Of a stretch of 32,270 nucleotides of DNA, positions 23,370-31,575 are shown in pieces. The position numbers were made by a program, and so were the translations under genes. This DNA comes from Lachnotalea sp. AF33-28 (GTDB taxonomy: Bacteria > Bacillota > Clostridia > Lachnospirales > Lachnospiraceae): contig NZ_QUEE01000026.1 of the NCBI RefSeq assembly GCF_003477885.1, positions 1 to 32,270 of the forward strand, given 5' to 3'. The notes beneath the pieces were generated by a model. The model ran no database searches and had not been told where the DNA came from. It worked only from the letters and a program-made list of their open reading frames with translations. The first letter of the stretch is position 1. Each line of letters opens with the position of its first letter.

Positions 23370-25055
23370 ATGCCGCATATGAATAAGAAACGCATGTATA
23401 AATCCATACGGTTTAAAATTGTGATGTTCGTATTAGGGATTTTCATTCCCCTTAATGTATTGATTTTGTTGTTAACGAATGCTCTTATGAAAGACATGGA
23501 ACAGCATGTTTTTAAAAGCGAAGAAAATGCCCTGAAAATGTATCGGAACCAAATTGAGATTTACTTTGACGCCATGGAACAGTATCTTAGCGGAATCCTT
23601 ATGGATTCCGCTTGGAACGGACTGAATTTCGAACGTGAAAATCAGGATTACATCATGACGAAAAACAGGCTGTGGAACAAATTAGTCAGCAATATGGAGG
23701 AGTATCCGCTGGCTGGCGCATTTTATATACATATTAAAACCAGCGATGAACGGCTTTTTGCCAGAAATGTGGAAAAACTTACCTTAGAGGAAGCGGAGGA
23801 CGTAAAAGCGTGTATTTCGGATTCTGTGGGACAGCGGGTCTGGGATATCCTTGTCTGTAAGTCGGGAAATTATGTGGTAAAAAGCTTCAGCAACAGTTAT
23901 ATGCAGATAAGTGTTGCAGTAAAAGAAACAGAGCTGCTGAATTTATGGGACAGCGAGGGCGCGGATCTGATTTTATTATCGGACATATTGCCGATACACC
24001 AAAGAGAACTGTATCCTGGGTCTTATTTTGGTCTGGAGGAGGAATCGGAACAGTTCTATGTCCTGTGTGAACCGTACACGTCGGCAAGCTTTTCTATTGT
24101 CCGGCTGATACCGCAGTATGACATTAAGACAAGAATTTTCTACGGTTATCGACTGCTGCTTTATCTGTCCCTTATCGGACTTATTGCGGTGCCGTTTATT
24201 TATCTGGTGTTGGAAAGGATTTTATTAAGGCCCCTTCGGGAGATCGAAGCCGCAATCCTGAAAATCAAGCAGGGAAATATATCCTATCGAATTACGAAAT
24301 TCGGATATTCCGTGGAATTTCAAAATATTATGAGGTCATTCAACAGGATGCTGGATCAGATTGTTGATTTGGAAAAGAAGACTTACGATCTGGAAATTGA
24401 AAAGAAAGAGGCACAATTGGATAGTCTTCGACTGCAGATCAACCCCCATCTGCTGCTGAATTCTCTTAATACGGTCTATAGCCTGGCACAGATGAAAAAG
24501 TATGACGGGATACAAACCTATGTGCTGAATCTGGTAAATTATTTTCGCTATTCCCTTCGGAATACTGAGGAGTACGTCCAGTTGGGAAAGGAAATAGATT
24601 TTATAAAATGTTATCTGGAAATACAGCGGATCCGGTATCCTGGCAGATTCTATGCGCTCTACAATATAGACGAAGAACTGTCGGCGGAGCCTGTCCCGCC
24701 GCTGATTATAGAAAATTTTGTGGAAAACAGCTCAAAGTATGCCTGGGAGGAGGACCGCCCGATTGAGATCGTTATCACGGTTAAGGCCGACGGTCATTTT
24801 CTGCGGATCTCAGTCAGCGATAACGGAAAGGGGATCGAGGAGACGATCCTTAACAAAATCAAGGCGGAACAGATAATTGAGGATAGCCGTGGCAGACATA
24901 TAGGCATTTATAACTGCGTGAAGCGGCTGCGATTGTTTTATGGAGAAGCAGCTATATTTTCGGTTGCTTCCAGGCCGGGAGAAGGGACACAGGTATGGAT
25001 GAAGATTCCCAGAAAGGAGCAGCATTTTGATGAACTTGTTGATAGTAGACGATGA
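23370..25055 (+). CDS. Sensor histidine kinase, YesM family
   Basis: 561 residues. Two membrane segments (about 14-36 and 260-283) enclose an extracellular sensor of about 220 residues. A HAMP-like linker follows (RPLREIEAAILKIKQGNI), then the His_kinase domain with the phosphorylated H360 in QINPHLLLNSLN. The N-box lies in IIENFVENSSKYA and the G1 box in DNGKGIEE. In this family the usual motif is NPHFLYNTL, so the LLLNS form is a small departure. It starts at ATG 23370 after AGGGGAG. Its end overlaps the response regulator by 26 bases, so the pair is translationally coupled. It likely senses the sugar or the loaded binding protein. Confidence 0.9.
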   Translation: MPHMNKKRMYKSIRFKIVMFVLGIFIPLNVLILLLTNALMKDMEQHVFKSEENALKMYRNQIEIYFDAMEQYLSGILMDSAWNGLNFERENQDYIMTKNRLWNKLVSNMEEYPLAGAFYIHIKTSDERLFARNVEKLTLEEAEDVKACISDSVGQRVWDILVCKSGNYVVKSFSNSYMQISVAVKETELLNLWDSEGADLILLSDILPIHQRELYPGSYFGLEEESEQFYVLCEPYTSASFSIVRLIPQYDIKTRIFYGYRLLLYLSLIGLIAVPFIYLVLERILLRPLREIEAAILKIKQGNISYRITKFGYSVEFQNIMRSFNRMLDQIVDLEKKTYDLEIEKKEAQLDSLRLQINPHLLLNSLNTVYSLAQMKKYDGIQTYVLNLVNYFRYSLRNTEEYVQLGKEIDFIKCYLEIQRIRYPGRFYALYNIDEELSAEPVPPLIIENFVENSSKYAWEEDRPIEIVITVKADGHFLRISVSDNGKGIEETILNKIKAEQIIEDSRGRHIGIYNCVKRLRLFYGEAAIFSVASRPGEGTQVWMKIPRKEQHFDELVDSRR

Positions 25056-25833
25056 AATCCTGACAATAGAGGGAATTATGCATGGAGTGGATTGGGACAG
25101 ACTCTCCTTTGACAAGGTCTTAACCAGTTGTACGATAGATAAGGCAAGGCGCTTTTTTCAGGAATATGCCATTGATATCCTGCTGTGTGATATCGAAATG
25201 CCGGAGGGTACCGGTTTGGATCTTTTGGAATGGATACGGGACGCAGGATATAAAACAGAATGTGTTTTTCTCACTTGTCATGAGGAATTCACCTATGCTA
25301 AAAAAGCCATTGAACTGCAGAGCTTTGATTATATACTGAAACCGATTCCCTATGAGGAGCTGACGCAAAAGCTGGGACAGGTGGCGGCACGGGTGGAAAA
25401 GGACCGTCAGTCAGAGCAATATCAGGCATATGGAAAGCAATGGATCCGGGAGAAATGTTTTTCAGAGGAAAAGACAGATGAGAAAGGTACAAAGGCAATT
25501 ATTGAGGAAGTAAAGAATTATATAAGGGAACATATTGGGGAGGAGCTTTCGGCCAATAAGATTGCCGGACATGTATTCATCAGTCCGGATTATTTGACAA
25601 GGATCCTGAAAAAGGAAGAATCCTGTACGTTGGTGGAATACATCACGAAGGAGCGGATGTTTTTTGCATCAGAGCTCTTAAAAACCATGGATTTCCCCAC
25701 CAGTGTTGTGTCCCTTAAAGCCGGCTACAGTGATTACTGCTATTTCAGCAAAGTATTTAAAAAAATTTATGGGATTTCTCCCAGCCAGTATAAAAAGGTA
25801 CATAGGCTGAATGGAGGGAAACCCCCGGTATGA
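25030..25833 (+). CDS. AraC-type response regulator (YesN-like)
   Basis: 267 residues. The receiver domain starts LLIVDDE and has the phosphate-accepting D54 in LCDIEMPEGTGL and the conserved lysine in YILKPIPYEEL. After a short linker (about 118-160) comes an AraC domain with both helix-turn-helix units (LSANKIAGHVFISPDYLTRIL and SLKAGYSDYCYFSKVFKK). ATG 25030 is preferred; a TTG at 25027 is also possible behind the same AAAGGAG. It is the partner of the overlapping histidine kinase and probably activates this transport operon. The linker between the domains is shorter than in many YesN proteins. Confidence 0.9.
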   Translation: MNLLIVDDEILTIEGIMHGVDWDRLSFDKVLTSCTIDKARRFFQEYAIDILLCDIEMPEGTGLDLLEWIRDAGYKTECVFLTCHEEFTYAKKAIELQSFDYILKPIPYEELTQKLGQVAARVEKDRQSEQYQAYGKQWIREKCFSEEKTDEKGTKAIIEEVKNYIREHIGEELSANKIAGHVFISPDYLTRILKKEESCTLVEYITKERMFFASELLKTMDFPTSVVSLKAGYSDYCYFSKVFKKIYGISPSQYKKVHRLNGGKPPV

Positions 25834-25851
25834 TACAGGGAGGTGTTTCGA

Positions 25852-26772
25852 TTGTACCTAAAGCGAGTTGCAAAGATAAAGAAATATTTACCTATTTATT
25901 TTATGATGGTTCCGGGTATTCTGTACCTTCTTATTAATAATTACCTGCCTATGGCGGGGATTGTAATAGCATTTAAAAAGCTGGATTGGAAAAAGGGAAT
26001 ATTTAAAAGTGACTGGGTGGGGCTGGAAAACTTCACCTATTTATTTAAGACAGATGATGCATTTATCATGACGCGTAATACTATTTTATACAATTTGCTG
26101 TTTATTACCCTGGGGATGATCTGTGCTGTAAGCGTTGCGATTTTGCTGAATGAGATCCGCAGCAAGACGGCAAAGAAATTGTACCAAAGTCTGATTCTGC
26201 TTCCGTACTTGATGTCAATGGTTATCATCAGTTATTTGGCATATGCGATTCTAAGCAACGAGACCGGATTTCTAAATAAAAGTATTTTGCCGCTGTTTGG
26301 TATGGAACCAATCAGCTGGTATCAGGAGAAAAAGTACTGGCCGTTTATCCTGACCATCATCAATATCTGGAAGAGTGTTGGATTTTCGTGCATCATCTAT
26401 TTAGCCAGCATAGTAGGTATCAATCCGGAGTATTATGAAGCGGCCAGATTGGAAGGAGCCGGCAAATGGAAACAGATCAGGTATATCACTCTGCCTCTGC
26501 TTATGCCGACGGTTATTACGATGTTCATTTTGAATATCGGAGGAATCTTCCGTTCGGATTTTGGCTTGTTTTATCTGGTTCCAAGAGGATCGGGTATCTT
26601 AAATTCAGTGACTCAGACGATTGATACATATGTGTACAAAGGTCTTATGCAGCAGGGAAATCTCTCCATGTCCTCGGCGGCAGGTGTTTACCAGTCTGTA
26701 GTTGGATTTATTACCATACTGGCATCCAATGCTCTGGTGAGAAAATTGGATAAGGAAAGTGCATTGTTTTAG
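25852..26772 (+). CDS. ABC sugar permease, LplB-like
   Basis: 306 residues with six predicted membrane helices (first around YFMMVPGILYLLINNYL). The EAA motif EYYEAARLEGAGKWKQ faces the ATPase, and the C-terminal segment YQSVVGFITILASNALVRK is typical of LplB-type subunits. The start is best placed at TTG 25852, because GGGAGG (25838-25843) is eight bases upstream; the GTG at 25843 is part of that site. It pairs with the next gene to form the membrane channel. As usual for this family no ATPase gene is next to it, so a shared MsmK-type ATPase elsewhere is presumed. Confidence 0.88.
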   Translation: MYLKRVAKIKKYLPIYFMMVPGILYLLINNYLPMAGIVIAFKKLDWKKGIFKSDWVGLENFTYLFKTDDAFIMTRNTILYNLLFITLGMICAVSVAILLNEIRSKTAKKLYQSLILLPYLMSMVIISYLAYAILSNETGFLNKSILPLFGMEPISWYQEKKYWPFILTIINIWKSVGFSCIIYLASIVGINPEYYEAARLEGAGKWKQIRYITLPLLMPTVITMFILNIGGIFRSDFGLFYLVPRGSGILNSVTQTIDTYVYKGLMQQGNLSMSSAAGVYQSVVGFITILASNALVRKLDKESALF

Positions 26773-26787
26773 AGAGGAGTAGAGTCT

Positions 26788-27678
26788 ATGTTAAACTATA
26801 GAGGAGACAGAACTGCGCGGCTGATTGCAAACATTGTGATGACAGTGCTTAGCGTATGCGCGCTGCTGCCTTTCCTGCTGCTTGTGGGCGCATCGTTTAC
26901 AGAAGAAAAAGCGGCTGTATTGAACGGATTTTCCATCATCCCATCGCAGTTCGGGCTGGGGGCTTATCAGTATATCCTTAAAGAATTTGGAACCATCGGA
27001 AGAGCATACCTGATTACCATTGTAGTAACCGTGGTTGGAACTGCTCTTAGTATGACCATTACTACCCTTATGGCCTATGCTCTGACAAAAAGGGTGCCTG
27101 GGGTCAAGATATTGAATTTTCTGGTGATCTTTACCATGCTCTTTAACGGCGGACTGGTTCCCACCTATTATGTTTATTCAAATATTCTCCGAGTCAAGGA
27201 TACGATTTGGGCCTTGATCGTCCCGGGCTTGCTGATGAACGCATTCAGCATTATGCTGGTGAAGAACTATTTTCGAACTGCTATACCTAAGGAGCTGCTG
27301 GAAAGCGCCAAAATGGACGGAGCAGGGCAAGCTACAGTGCTGACTAAGATTGTACTGCCCTTATCCACGCCAATTCTGGCAACAATCGGTATCAATTCAG
27401 CACTTGCTTATTGGAATGACTGGACGAATGGGCTTTATTATCTGACGGATGCCAGACTGTTCAGCCTCCAAACGATACTGAATAAAATTAATGAAAATGT
27501 TCAGTTTTTAGCAAACAACAGTGACAAACTTTCGGGAATTGTAAATACGTCGGATCTGCCAACCACAACCATGCGCATGGCAGTGGCGGTGATTGGGATC
27601 CTGCCTGTTGTATTTATCTTTCCGTTTTTTCAAAAGTACTTTATTAAGGGCATTACCATAGGAGCGGTCAAGGGATGA
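26788..27678 (+). CDS. ABC sugar permease, YtcP-like
   Basis: 296 residues, six membrane helices. The EAA motif is KELLESAKMDGAGQATVLTKI, the usual form in YtcP/LplC-type subunits, followed by INSALAYWNDWTNGLYYL. The C terminus is FFQKYFIKGITIGAVKG, a strong family signature. ATG 26788 follows GAGGAG. It lies 15 bases after the LplB-like gene and completes the importer. Confidence 0.9.
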   Translation: MLNYRGDRTARLIANIVMTVLSVCALLPFLLLVGASFTEEKAAVLNGFSIIPSQFGLGAYQYILKEFGTIGRAYLITIVVTVVGTALSMTITTLMAYALTKRVPGVKILNFLVIFTMLFNGGLVPTYYVYSNILRVKDTIWALIVPGLLMNAFSIMLVKNYFRTAIPKELLESAKMDGAGQATVLTKIVLPLSTPILATIGINSALAYWNDWTNGLYYLTDARLFSLQTILNKINENVQFLANNSDKLSGIVNTSDLPTTTMRMAVAVIGILPVVFIFPFFQKYFIKGITIGAVKG

Positions 27679-27796
27679 GTGTACTTTCACAAAGACACAG
27701 AGTCCGGCGTTTTTAAAGCGGAAGGCAACATCATAGTATGCGTTAAGCGAGTGTATCATGGCTCCGGCAGGGGCGATAGAAAGACGAGGGAATAAT

Positions 27797-28975
27797 ATGG
27801 AAACATTTAATAAAACTGCGGTGCCGTTTCGCGTTGCACTGGGATTAGGGCAGGGAATCGATATAGGGCTTTCAAAGGGAATTATCTATCAGATCGGAGA
27901 AGAGAAGGCAACAACGATGAAGGAATTACAGAAGATGTATATCGGTGCCGGCTCAACGGAGATGTATGTGAGGATTGCCACGAAACGGTATAATGATGAC
28001 GACACTTATCATGCAAGGATCCACAACCTGGAGACCAGCCTGGAGTATTGCCGGGTTGCAGCGGCTCTGGATCAACCGATCAATCCGGAAATAATGTGTG
28101 CTCATACCTATATGGATGCCAGCATACAGCAGGCCCCGGATTTCAGGGATTATCCTGAAATCTCAAAACCGGACAAGGAATGGAGTGAATATTCTTTGGA
28201 GGAGATGTGCAGTGTGCTGGAACAGTACGGGGAGCTGGTTGCCCGGGAGGTTTTGGCGACGGGATGCAGAGTGGAATATTGGAATTTAGGAAATGAGGCC
28301 AACTATGGGTTCGCCGGTGTTAACTTGGGTCTGAAAACCGCAGTGAATCCGAAATTGTGCAGGCTGGACAGCCATATTGAAATGGAACGTGTTGATATGG
28401 AGCATGTTGATGTGTATTTTTTCAAAGAAAATATCTGGAAGTATAACGGGCAAATGATGGCGTCATTGGCAAAAGGAATAAAGAAAGCGCATCCGGGAGC
28501 TAAATTTGGAAGTCATATAGCCGGTCTGTTCGATGCGCCCACCAGCGTTGCCTACTTCAAAACTTTGCTGGAGAATGGAGTGGAACTAAGTCAGGCGGGG
28601 ATCAGCATTTATCCTACTATGAATCTTGCAGAGATATATCACGACTATATCGGGATAATGAAGAAGGTGATCAGGGCGATCGTGGATGAATGCGGTCTGC
28701 CGGTGTTTGTAGCAGAATACGGATACCCATCCAGGATTATGGGAGGATTTGCATGGAATCAGCCAGTCAAAGGATATGAGCTGACGGCGGAGGGACAAGC
28801 CCGGTTTACGGCTGATTTTATTGCATGGTTGAAAGAATATGGAGGAAGCGGGATTCGTCCGTGGGCGCCGGATCTGCTGGGCTGGGATCCGGGCTGGGAG
28901 CCTATGTCCCTGTTTTCTTATGACGGACAAACGAAAATTGCATCGGCAAAACCTGTGATTGAATGCTTCAAATGA
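27797..28975 (+). CDS. Clan GH-A glycoside hydrolase, GH53-like
   Basis: 392 residues. A TIM-barrel hydrolase: the acid/base candidate is E167 in WNLGNEANYG and the nucleophile candidate is E307 in VFVAEYGYPS, followed by the strand IRPWAPDLLGWDPGWEP. The order and spacing resemble GH53 endo-beta-1,4-galactanases, but the rest of the sequence is diverged and other clan GH-A families (GH5, GH39) cannot be excluded. ATG 27797 is chosen for GAGGGA (27785-27790); the frame opens earlier at 27758 without a clear site. No signal peptide, hence intracellular. It follows the YtcP gene by 118 bases without a terminator and probably cleaves the imported saccharide. Confidence 0.7.
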   Translation: METFNKTAVPFRVALGLGQGIDIGLSKGIIYQIGEEKATTMKELQKMYIGAGSTEMYVRIATKRYNDDDTYHARIHNLETSLEYCRVAAALDQPINPEIMCAHTYMDASIQQAPDFRDYPEISKPDKEWSEYSLEEMCSVLEQYGELVAREVLATGCRVEYWNLGNEANYGFAGVNLGLKTAVNPKLCRLDSHIEMERVDMEHVDVYFFKENIWKYNGQMMASLAKGIKKAHPGAKFGSHIAGLFDAPTSVAYFKTLLENGVELSQAGISIYPTMNLAEIYHDYIGIMKKVIRAIVDECGLPVFVAEYGYPSRIMGGFAWNQPVKGYELTAEGQARFTADFIAWLKEYGGSGIRPWAPDLLGWDPGWEPMSLFSYDGQTKIASAKPVIECFK

Positions 28976-29041
28976 AAGAATGTCCGTTCACAGCCGGCAG
29001 GTAAAAGGAATCTCGCGTAGCAATGAGATGCCGTGAATTTG

Positions 29042-29070
29042 TTGTGAAAGTGCTTAAAATGTGCTAGAAT
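29042..29070 (+). promoter_or_regulatory. Promoter of the sirtuin-DUF951 pair
   Basis: TTGTGA at 29042-29047, a 17-bp spacer and TAGAAT at 29065-29070 preceded by TGC (extended -10). The leader of about 90 bases includes an 8-bp hairpin at 29110-29129. Confidence 0.6.
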
Positions 29071-29109
29071 AAGCCCATACAAATGTTTTTGAAAAACGTA
29101 GAGTGTAAG

Positions 29110-29129
29110 CATACGCAAGTGTGCGTATG
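29110..29129 (+). promoter_or_regulatory. 5' leader hairpin before the sirtuin gene
   Basis: CATACGCA (29110-29117) and TGCGTATG (29122-29129) form a perfect 8-bp stem with the tetraloop AGTG, 27 bases before the ribosome site. No T-tract follows, so it is not a terminator. It could be an operator in DNA form or an mRNA-stabilising element. Confidence 0.45.
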
Positions 29130-29166
29130 TCATTAACCTGCGGTTTTATGACATAGGAGGGCGGGC

Positions 29167-29910
29167 ATGGACGCAAAGAGTCAATTGAAGAAATGGGTGG
29201 AAGAGGGCCGCAGCATTGTCTTCTTCGGCGGCGCCGGCGTTTCCACCGAAAGCAATATTCCGGATTTTCGCAGCGCGGACGGTTTGTATAATCAGCAGTA
29301 TAAATATCCTCCGGAAACCATCATCAGCCACAGCTTTTATCTTAGGGAGCCGGAGGAATTTTTCCGATTTTACCGCAACAAGATGCTGTATCTGGACGCA
29401 AAACCCAATAAGGCGCATCTGGCGCTGGCTTCACTGGAGAAAGCGGGAAAGCTAAAGGCGGTGATCACTCAGAACATAGACGGCCTGCATCAGGCCGCAG
29501 GCAGCAGAGAAGTGCTGGAGCTGCACGGCAGCGTACACCGCAATACCTGCAGCCGGTGCGGAAAATTTTATGATGCCGCCTTTGTAAAAAACGCGGACGG
29601 CGTGCCCAAATGCGAATGCGGGGGGACGGTGAAACCGGATGTGGTGCTTTATGAGGAATGCCTGGATACGAAGGTGATGCAGAAAGCGGTACAGTATATT
29701 GAACATGCGGATGTGCTGATTGTGGGCGGCACCTCACTGACCGTTTACCCCGCAGCGGGCCTGATTGAGTACTATACGGGCAGCAGGCTGGTGCTGATCA
29801 ACAAGAGCGCCACGCCCATGGACAGCCGTGCGGATCTGATTATAACAGAACCCATCGGGGAGGCGCTTGGCATGTTCCTGAATGAAGAGGATCTGGAGGC
29901 AATGCGATGA
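29167..29910 (+). CDS. cobB: NAD-dependent protein deacylase (Sir2 family)
   Basis: 247 residues, a class U-type bacterial sirtuin. Motifs are GAGVSTESNIPDFRS (NAD binding), TQNIDGLHQAAG, the catalytic histidine in ELHGSVHR, a zinc site CSRCG...CECGG, and VGGTSLTVYPAA with LINKS near the end. It removes acetyl or other acyl groups from lysines using NAD. GGAGG stands six bases before ATG 29167. Its last four bases overlap the DUF951 gene (ATGA). Confidence 0.93.
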   Translation: MDAKSQLKKWVEEGRSIVFFGGAGVSTESNIPDFRSADGLYNQQYKYPPETIISHSFYLREPEEFFRFYRNKMLYLDAKPNKAHLALASLEKAGKLKAVITQNIDGLHQAAGSREVLELHGSVHRNTCSRCGKFYDAAFVKNADGVPKCECGGTVKPDVVLYEECLDTKVMQKAVQYIEHADVLIVGGTSLTVYPAAGLIEYYTGSRLVLINKSATPMDSRADLIITEPIGEALGMFLNEEDLEAMR

Positions 29911-30101
29911 CACAATTTGAAGTAGGGGATATTGTAAAGCTTAAAAAACCTCATCCCTGCGGCAGCAGCGAATGGGAAGTGCTCAGGGTGGGCATCGATT
30001 TCCGCCTCAAATGCATGGGCTGCGGCCATCAGATCATGGTCAGCCGCAAGCTGGTGGAAAAGAACTGCCGCCAGGTGCGAAAGCCGGACGGGGGGCAGTG
30101 A
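29907..30101 (+). CDS. DUF951 family protein
   Basis: 64 residues, the usual size. The sequence FEVGDIVKLKKPHPCGSSEWEVLRVG, then DFRLKCMGCGHQIMVSR (here cut into its motifs) is the family's standard pattern, with three cysteines (PHPCGS, CMGC) that could bind a metal. The family has a small beta-barrel look and no proven function. Translation is coupled to the sirtuin gene by the ATGA overlap. Highly conserved in Firmicutes, often near ribosomal or replication genes, as here. Confidence 0.9.
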   Translation: MTQFEVGDIVKLKKPHPCGSSEWEVLRVGIDFRLKCMGCGHQIMVSRKLVEKNCRQVRKPDGGQ

Positions 30102-30148
30102 ACAGTAACCGACCGTTACAGTTTTTTGCCACAACCGAAAGAAAATCC

Positions 30149-30177
30149 TTGCAAATTCTGGATTCCTATGATAAACT
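30149..30177 (+). promoter_or_regulatory. Promoter of the rpsF-ssb-rpsR operon
   Basis: TTGCAA at 30149-30154, a 17-bp spacer and TAAACT at 30172-30177. The leader that follows holds a small hairpin, CCCTG (30211-30215) with CAGGG (30223-30227). This might be part of an S6:S18 autoregulatory leader, but its conserved motif was not recognised. Confidence 0.5.
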
Positions 30178-30257
30178 AACTATTCGTGATATATTATAAT
30201 TATCCTTGTTCCCTGTGAAAATCAGGGGGCCAGAGACCAAAAGGAGGTACGAGAAGC

Positions 30258-30545
30258 ATGAACAAATACGAATTAGCGTTAGTATTAAATGCTAAACTCG
30301 AAGATGAACCCAGAGCAGCCGCAGTCGAAAAAGTGAAGGAATACATCGCTCGTTTCGGCGGTACTGTAACCAACATTGATGAATGGGGTAAGAGAAGACT
30401 GGCTTACGAAGTTCAGAAGATGAGAGAGGGCTTTTACTATTTCATCCAATTCGAGTCCGATTCCACATGCCCGAACGAGCTGGAGCACCGCGTGCGGATC
30501 ATGGAGCCGGTTATCAGATATTTGATCGTTAAACAGGAAGCATAA
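30258..30545 (+). CDS. rpsF: 30S ribosomal protein S6
   Basis: 95 residues, full length. It opens MNKYELALVLNAKLEDEPR and has GGTVTNIDEWGKRRLAYEV and the ending EPVIRYLIVK, all typical of S6. It binds the central domain of 16S rRNA with S18, whose gene is in the same operon. AGGAGG precedes ATG 30258. The order rpsF-ssb-rpsR is conserved across Firmicutes. Confidence 0.97.
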   Translation: MNKYELALVLNAKLEDEPRAAAVEKVKEYIARFGGTVTNIDEWGKRRLAYEVQKMREGFYYFIQFESDSTCPNELEHRVRIMEPVIRYLIVKQEA

Positions 30546-30575
30546 TCCTATCAGCAGAAAGATACAGGTGATCGT

Positions 30576-31031
30576 ATGAATAAAGTGATTTTAGTTGGCA
30601 GACTGACAAGAGATCCTGAAGTGCGTTATTCACAGGGTGAGCGCCAGATGGCAATCACCAGATATACGCTGGCTGTGGACAGGCGTGGCCGCAGAAGTGC
30701 GGGAGGCGATGAGCAGCAGACAGCTGATTTCATTCCATGCGTGGCATTTGACAGGGCAGGTGAATTCGCGGAGAAGTATTTCCGTCAGGGAATGCGCGTT
30801 GCCGTCAGCGGCAGGATTCAGACTGGCAGCTACACAAACAGAGACGGTCAGAAGGTTTATACGACTGAGGTCATAATTGATGATCAGGAATTCGCCGACG
30901 GAAAGAACTCGGGCGGCGACATGGGCGGCGGCTATAGCCCGGCGCAAAGACCTGCTCCCAGCAGCGCTGTGGGCGACGGTTTCATGAATATTCCGGATGG
31001 AGTGGAAGACGAGGGCCTTCCCTTTAACTAG
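30576..31031 (+). CDS. ssb: Single-stranded DNA-binding protein
   Basis: 151 residues. The OB-fold (1 to about 108) begins MNKVILVGRLTRDPEVRYSQ and continues with FIPCVAFDRAGEFAEKYFRQG and VSGRIQTGSYTNRDGQKVYT (here in parts). A flexible Gly/Pro-rich linker follows and an acidic tail ending EDEGLPFN. The tail usually ends in D/E-x-PF and recruits repair and replication partners; here one Asn follows the Phe. It lies 30 bases after rpsF. Confidence 0.95.
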   Translation: MNKVILVGRLTRDPEVRYSQGERQMAITRYTLAVDRRGRRSAGGDEQQTADFIPCVAFDRAGEFAEKYFRQGMRVAVSGRIQTGSYTNRDGQKVYTTEVIIDDQEFADGKNSGGDMGGGYSPAQRPAPSSAVGDGFMNIPDGVEDEGLPFN

Positions 31032-31057
31032 AGGAAATTAAACAGGAGGTTATGGAA

Positions 31058-31318
31058 ATGGCTGTGAATAACAGAGACAGAGCGGATTCCGGCAAGAGAA
31101 GAATGGGCCGCAGAAGAAAAAAAGTTTGCGTGTTCTGTGGTGAGAAAAACGCAGTAATTGACTACAAGGACGTGAATAAATTAAAAAGATATGTATCTGA
31201 AAGAGGTAAGATTCTTCCCAGAAGAATCACCGGCAACTGTGCAAAGCATCAGAGAGCTCTGACTGTTGCGATCAAGAGAGCAAGACATATCGCTTTAATG
31301 CCTTATACAATGGATTAA
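31058..31318 (+). CDS. rpsR: 30S ribosomal protein S18
   Basis: 86 residues. It has the basic N-terminal run KRRMGRRRKK, then CVFCGEKNAVIDYKD, LKRYVSERGKILPRR and NCAKHQRALTVAIKRAR. The CxxC plus C/H pattern marks the zinc-binding form of S18. ATG 31058 is chosen over ATG 31052 because AGGAGG (31044-31049) is eight bases upstream of it and only two from the other. It ends the operon. Confidence 0.97.
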   Translation: MAVNNRDRADSGKRRMGRRRKKVCVFCGEKNAVIDYKDVNKLKRYVSERGKILPRRITGNCAKHQRALTVAIKRARHIALMPYTMD

Positions 31319-31336
31319 TTTAAACGGCATGACAGG

Positions 31337-31375
31337 ATGTCTCCGAAACCTTATAACGGTTTCGGGGACATTTTT
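31337..31375 (+). terminator. Terminator of the rpsF-ssb-rpsR operon
   Basis: ATGTCTCCGAAACC (31337-31350) pairs with GGTTTCGGGGACAT (31358-31371) with one G-T pair, and five T residues follow. It begins 19 bases after rpsR. Confidence 0.88.
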
Positions 31376-31479
31376 GATTTAACGGGCGCTTGTATAAAAA
31401 TATATGTGCATAATATACAAATATGTTTGCCTTATATATTGGGAAATATAACGAAAATACCTTCCTTACAGCGAAATCA

Positions 31480-31509
31480 CTGACATTTTGCCCATAAAAG
31501 TGGTAAAAT
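31480..31509 (+). promoter_or_regulatory. Promoter of the CarD-family gene
   Basis: CTGACA at 31480-31485, an 18-bp spacer and TAAAAT at 31504-31509, about 66 bases before the start codon. The 130 bases upstream of it, after the rpsR terminator, are A+T-rich and hold nothing else recognisable. Confidence 0.5.
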
Positions 31510-31575
31510 GGAACTATGTTCAGAAGAAGGTATAGTTTATGGATATTTAAAGTAAATCGGACGGGAGGCTGCCGG

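Noticed and set aside
30190..30257. S6:S18 autoregulatory leader RNA before rpsF
   Set aside because: Only a small CCCTG/CAGGG hairpin was seen; the conserved protein-binding motif could not be recognised, so no riboswitch-like call was made.
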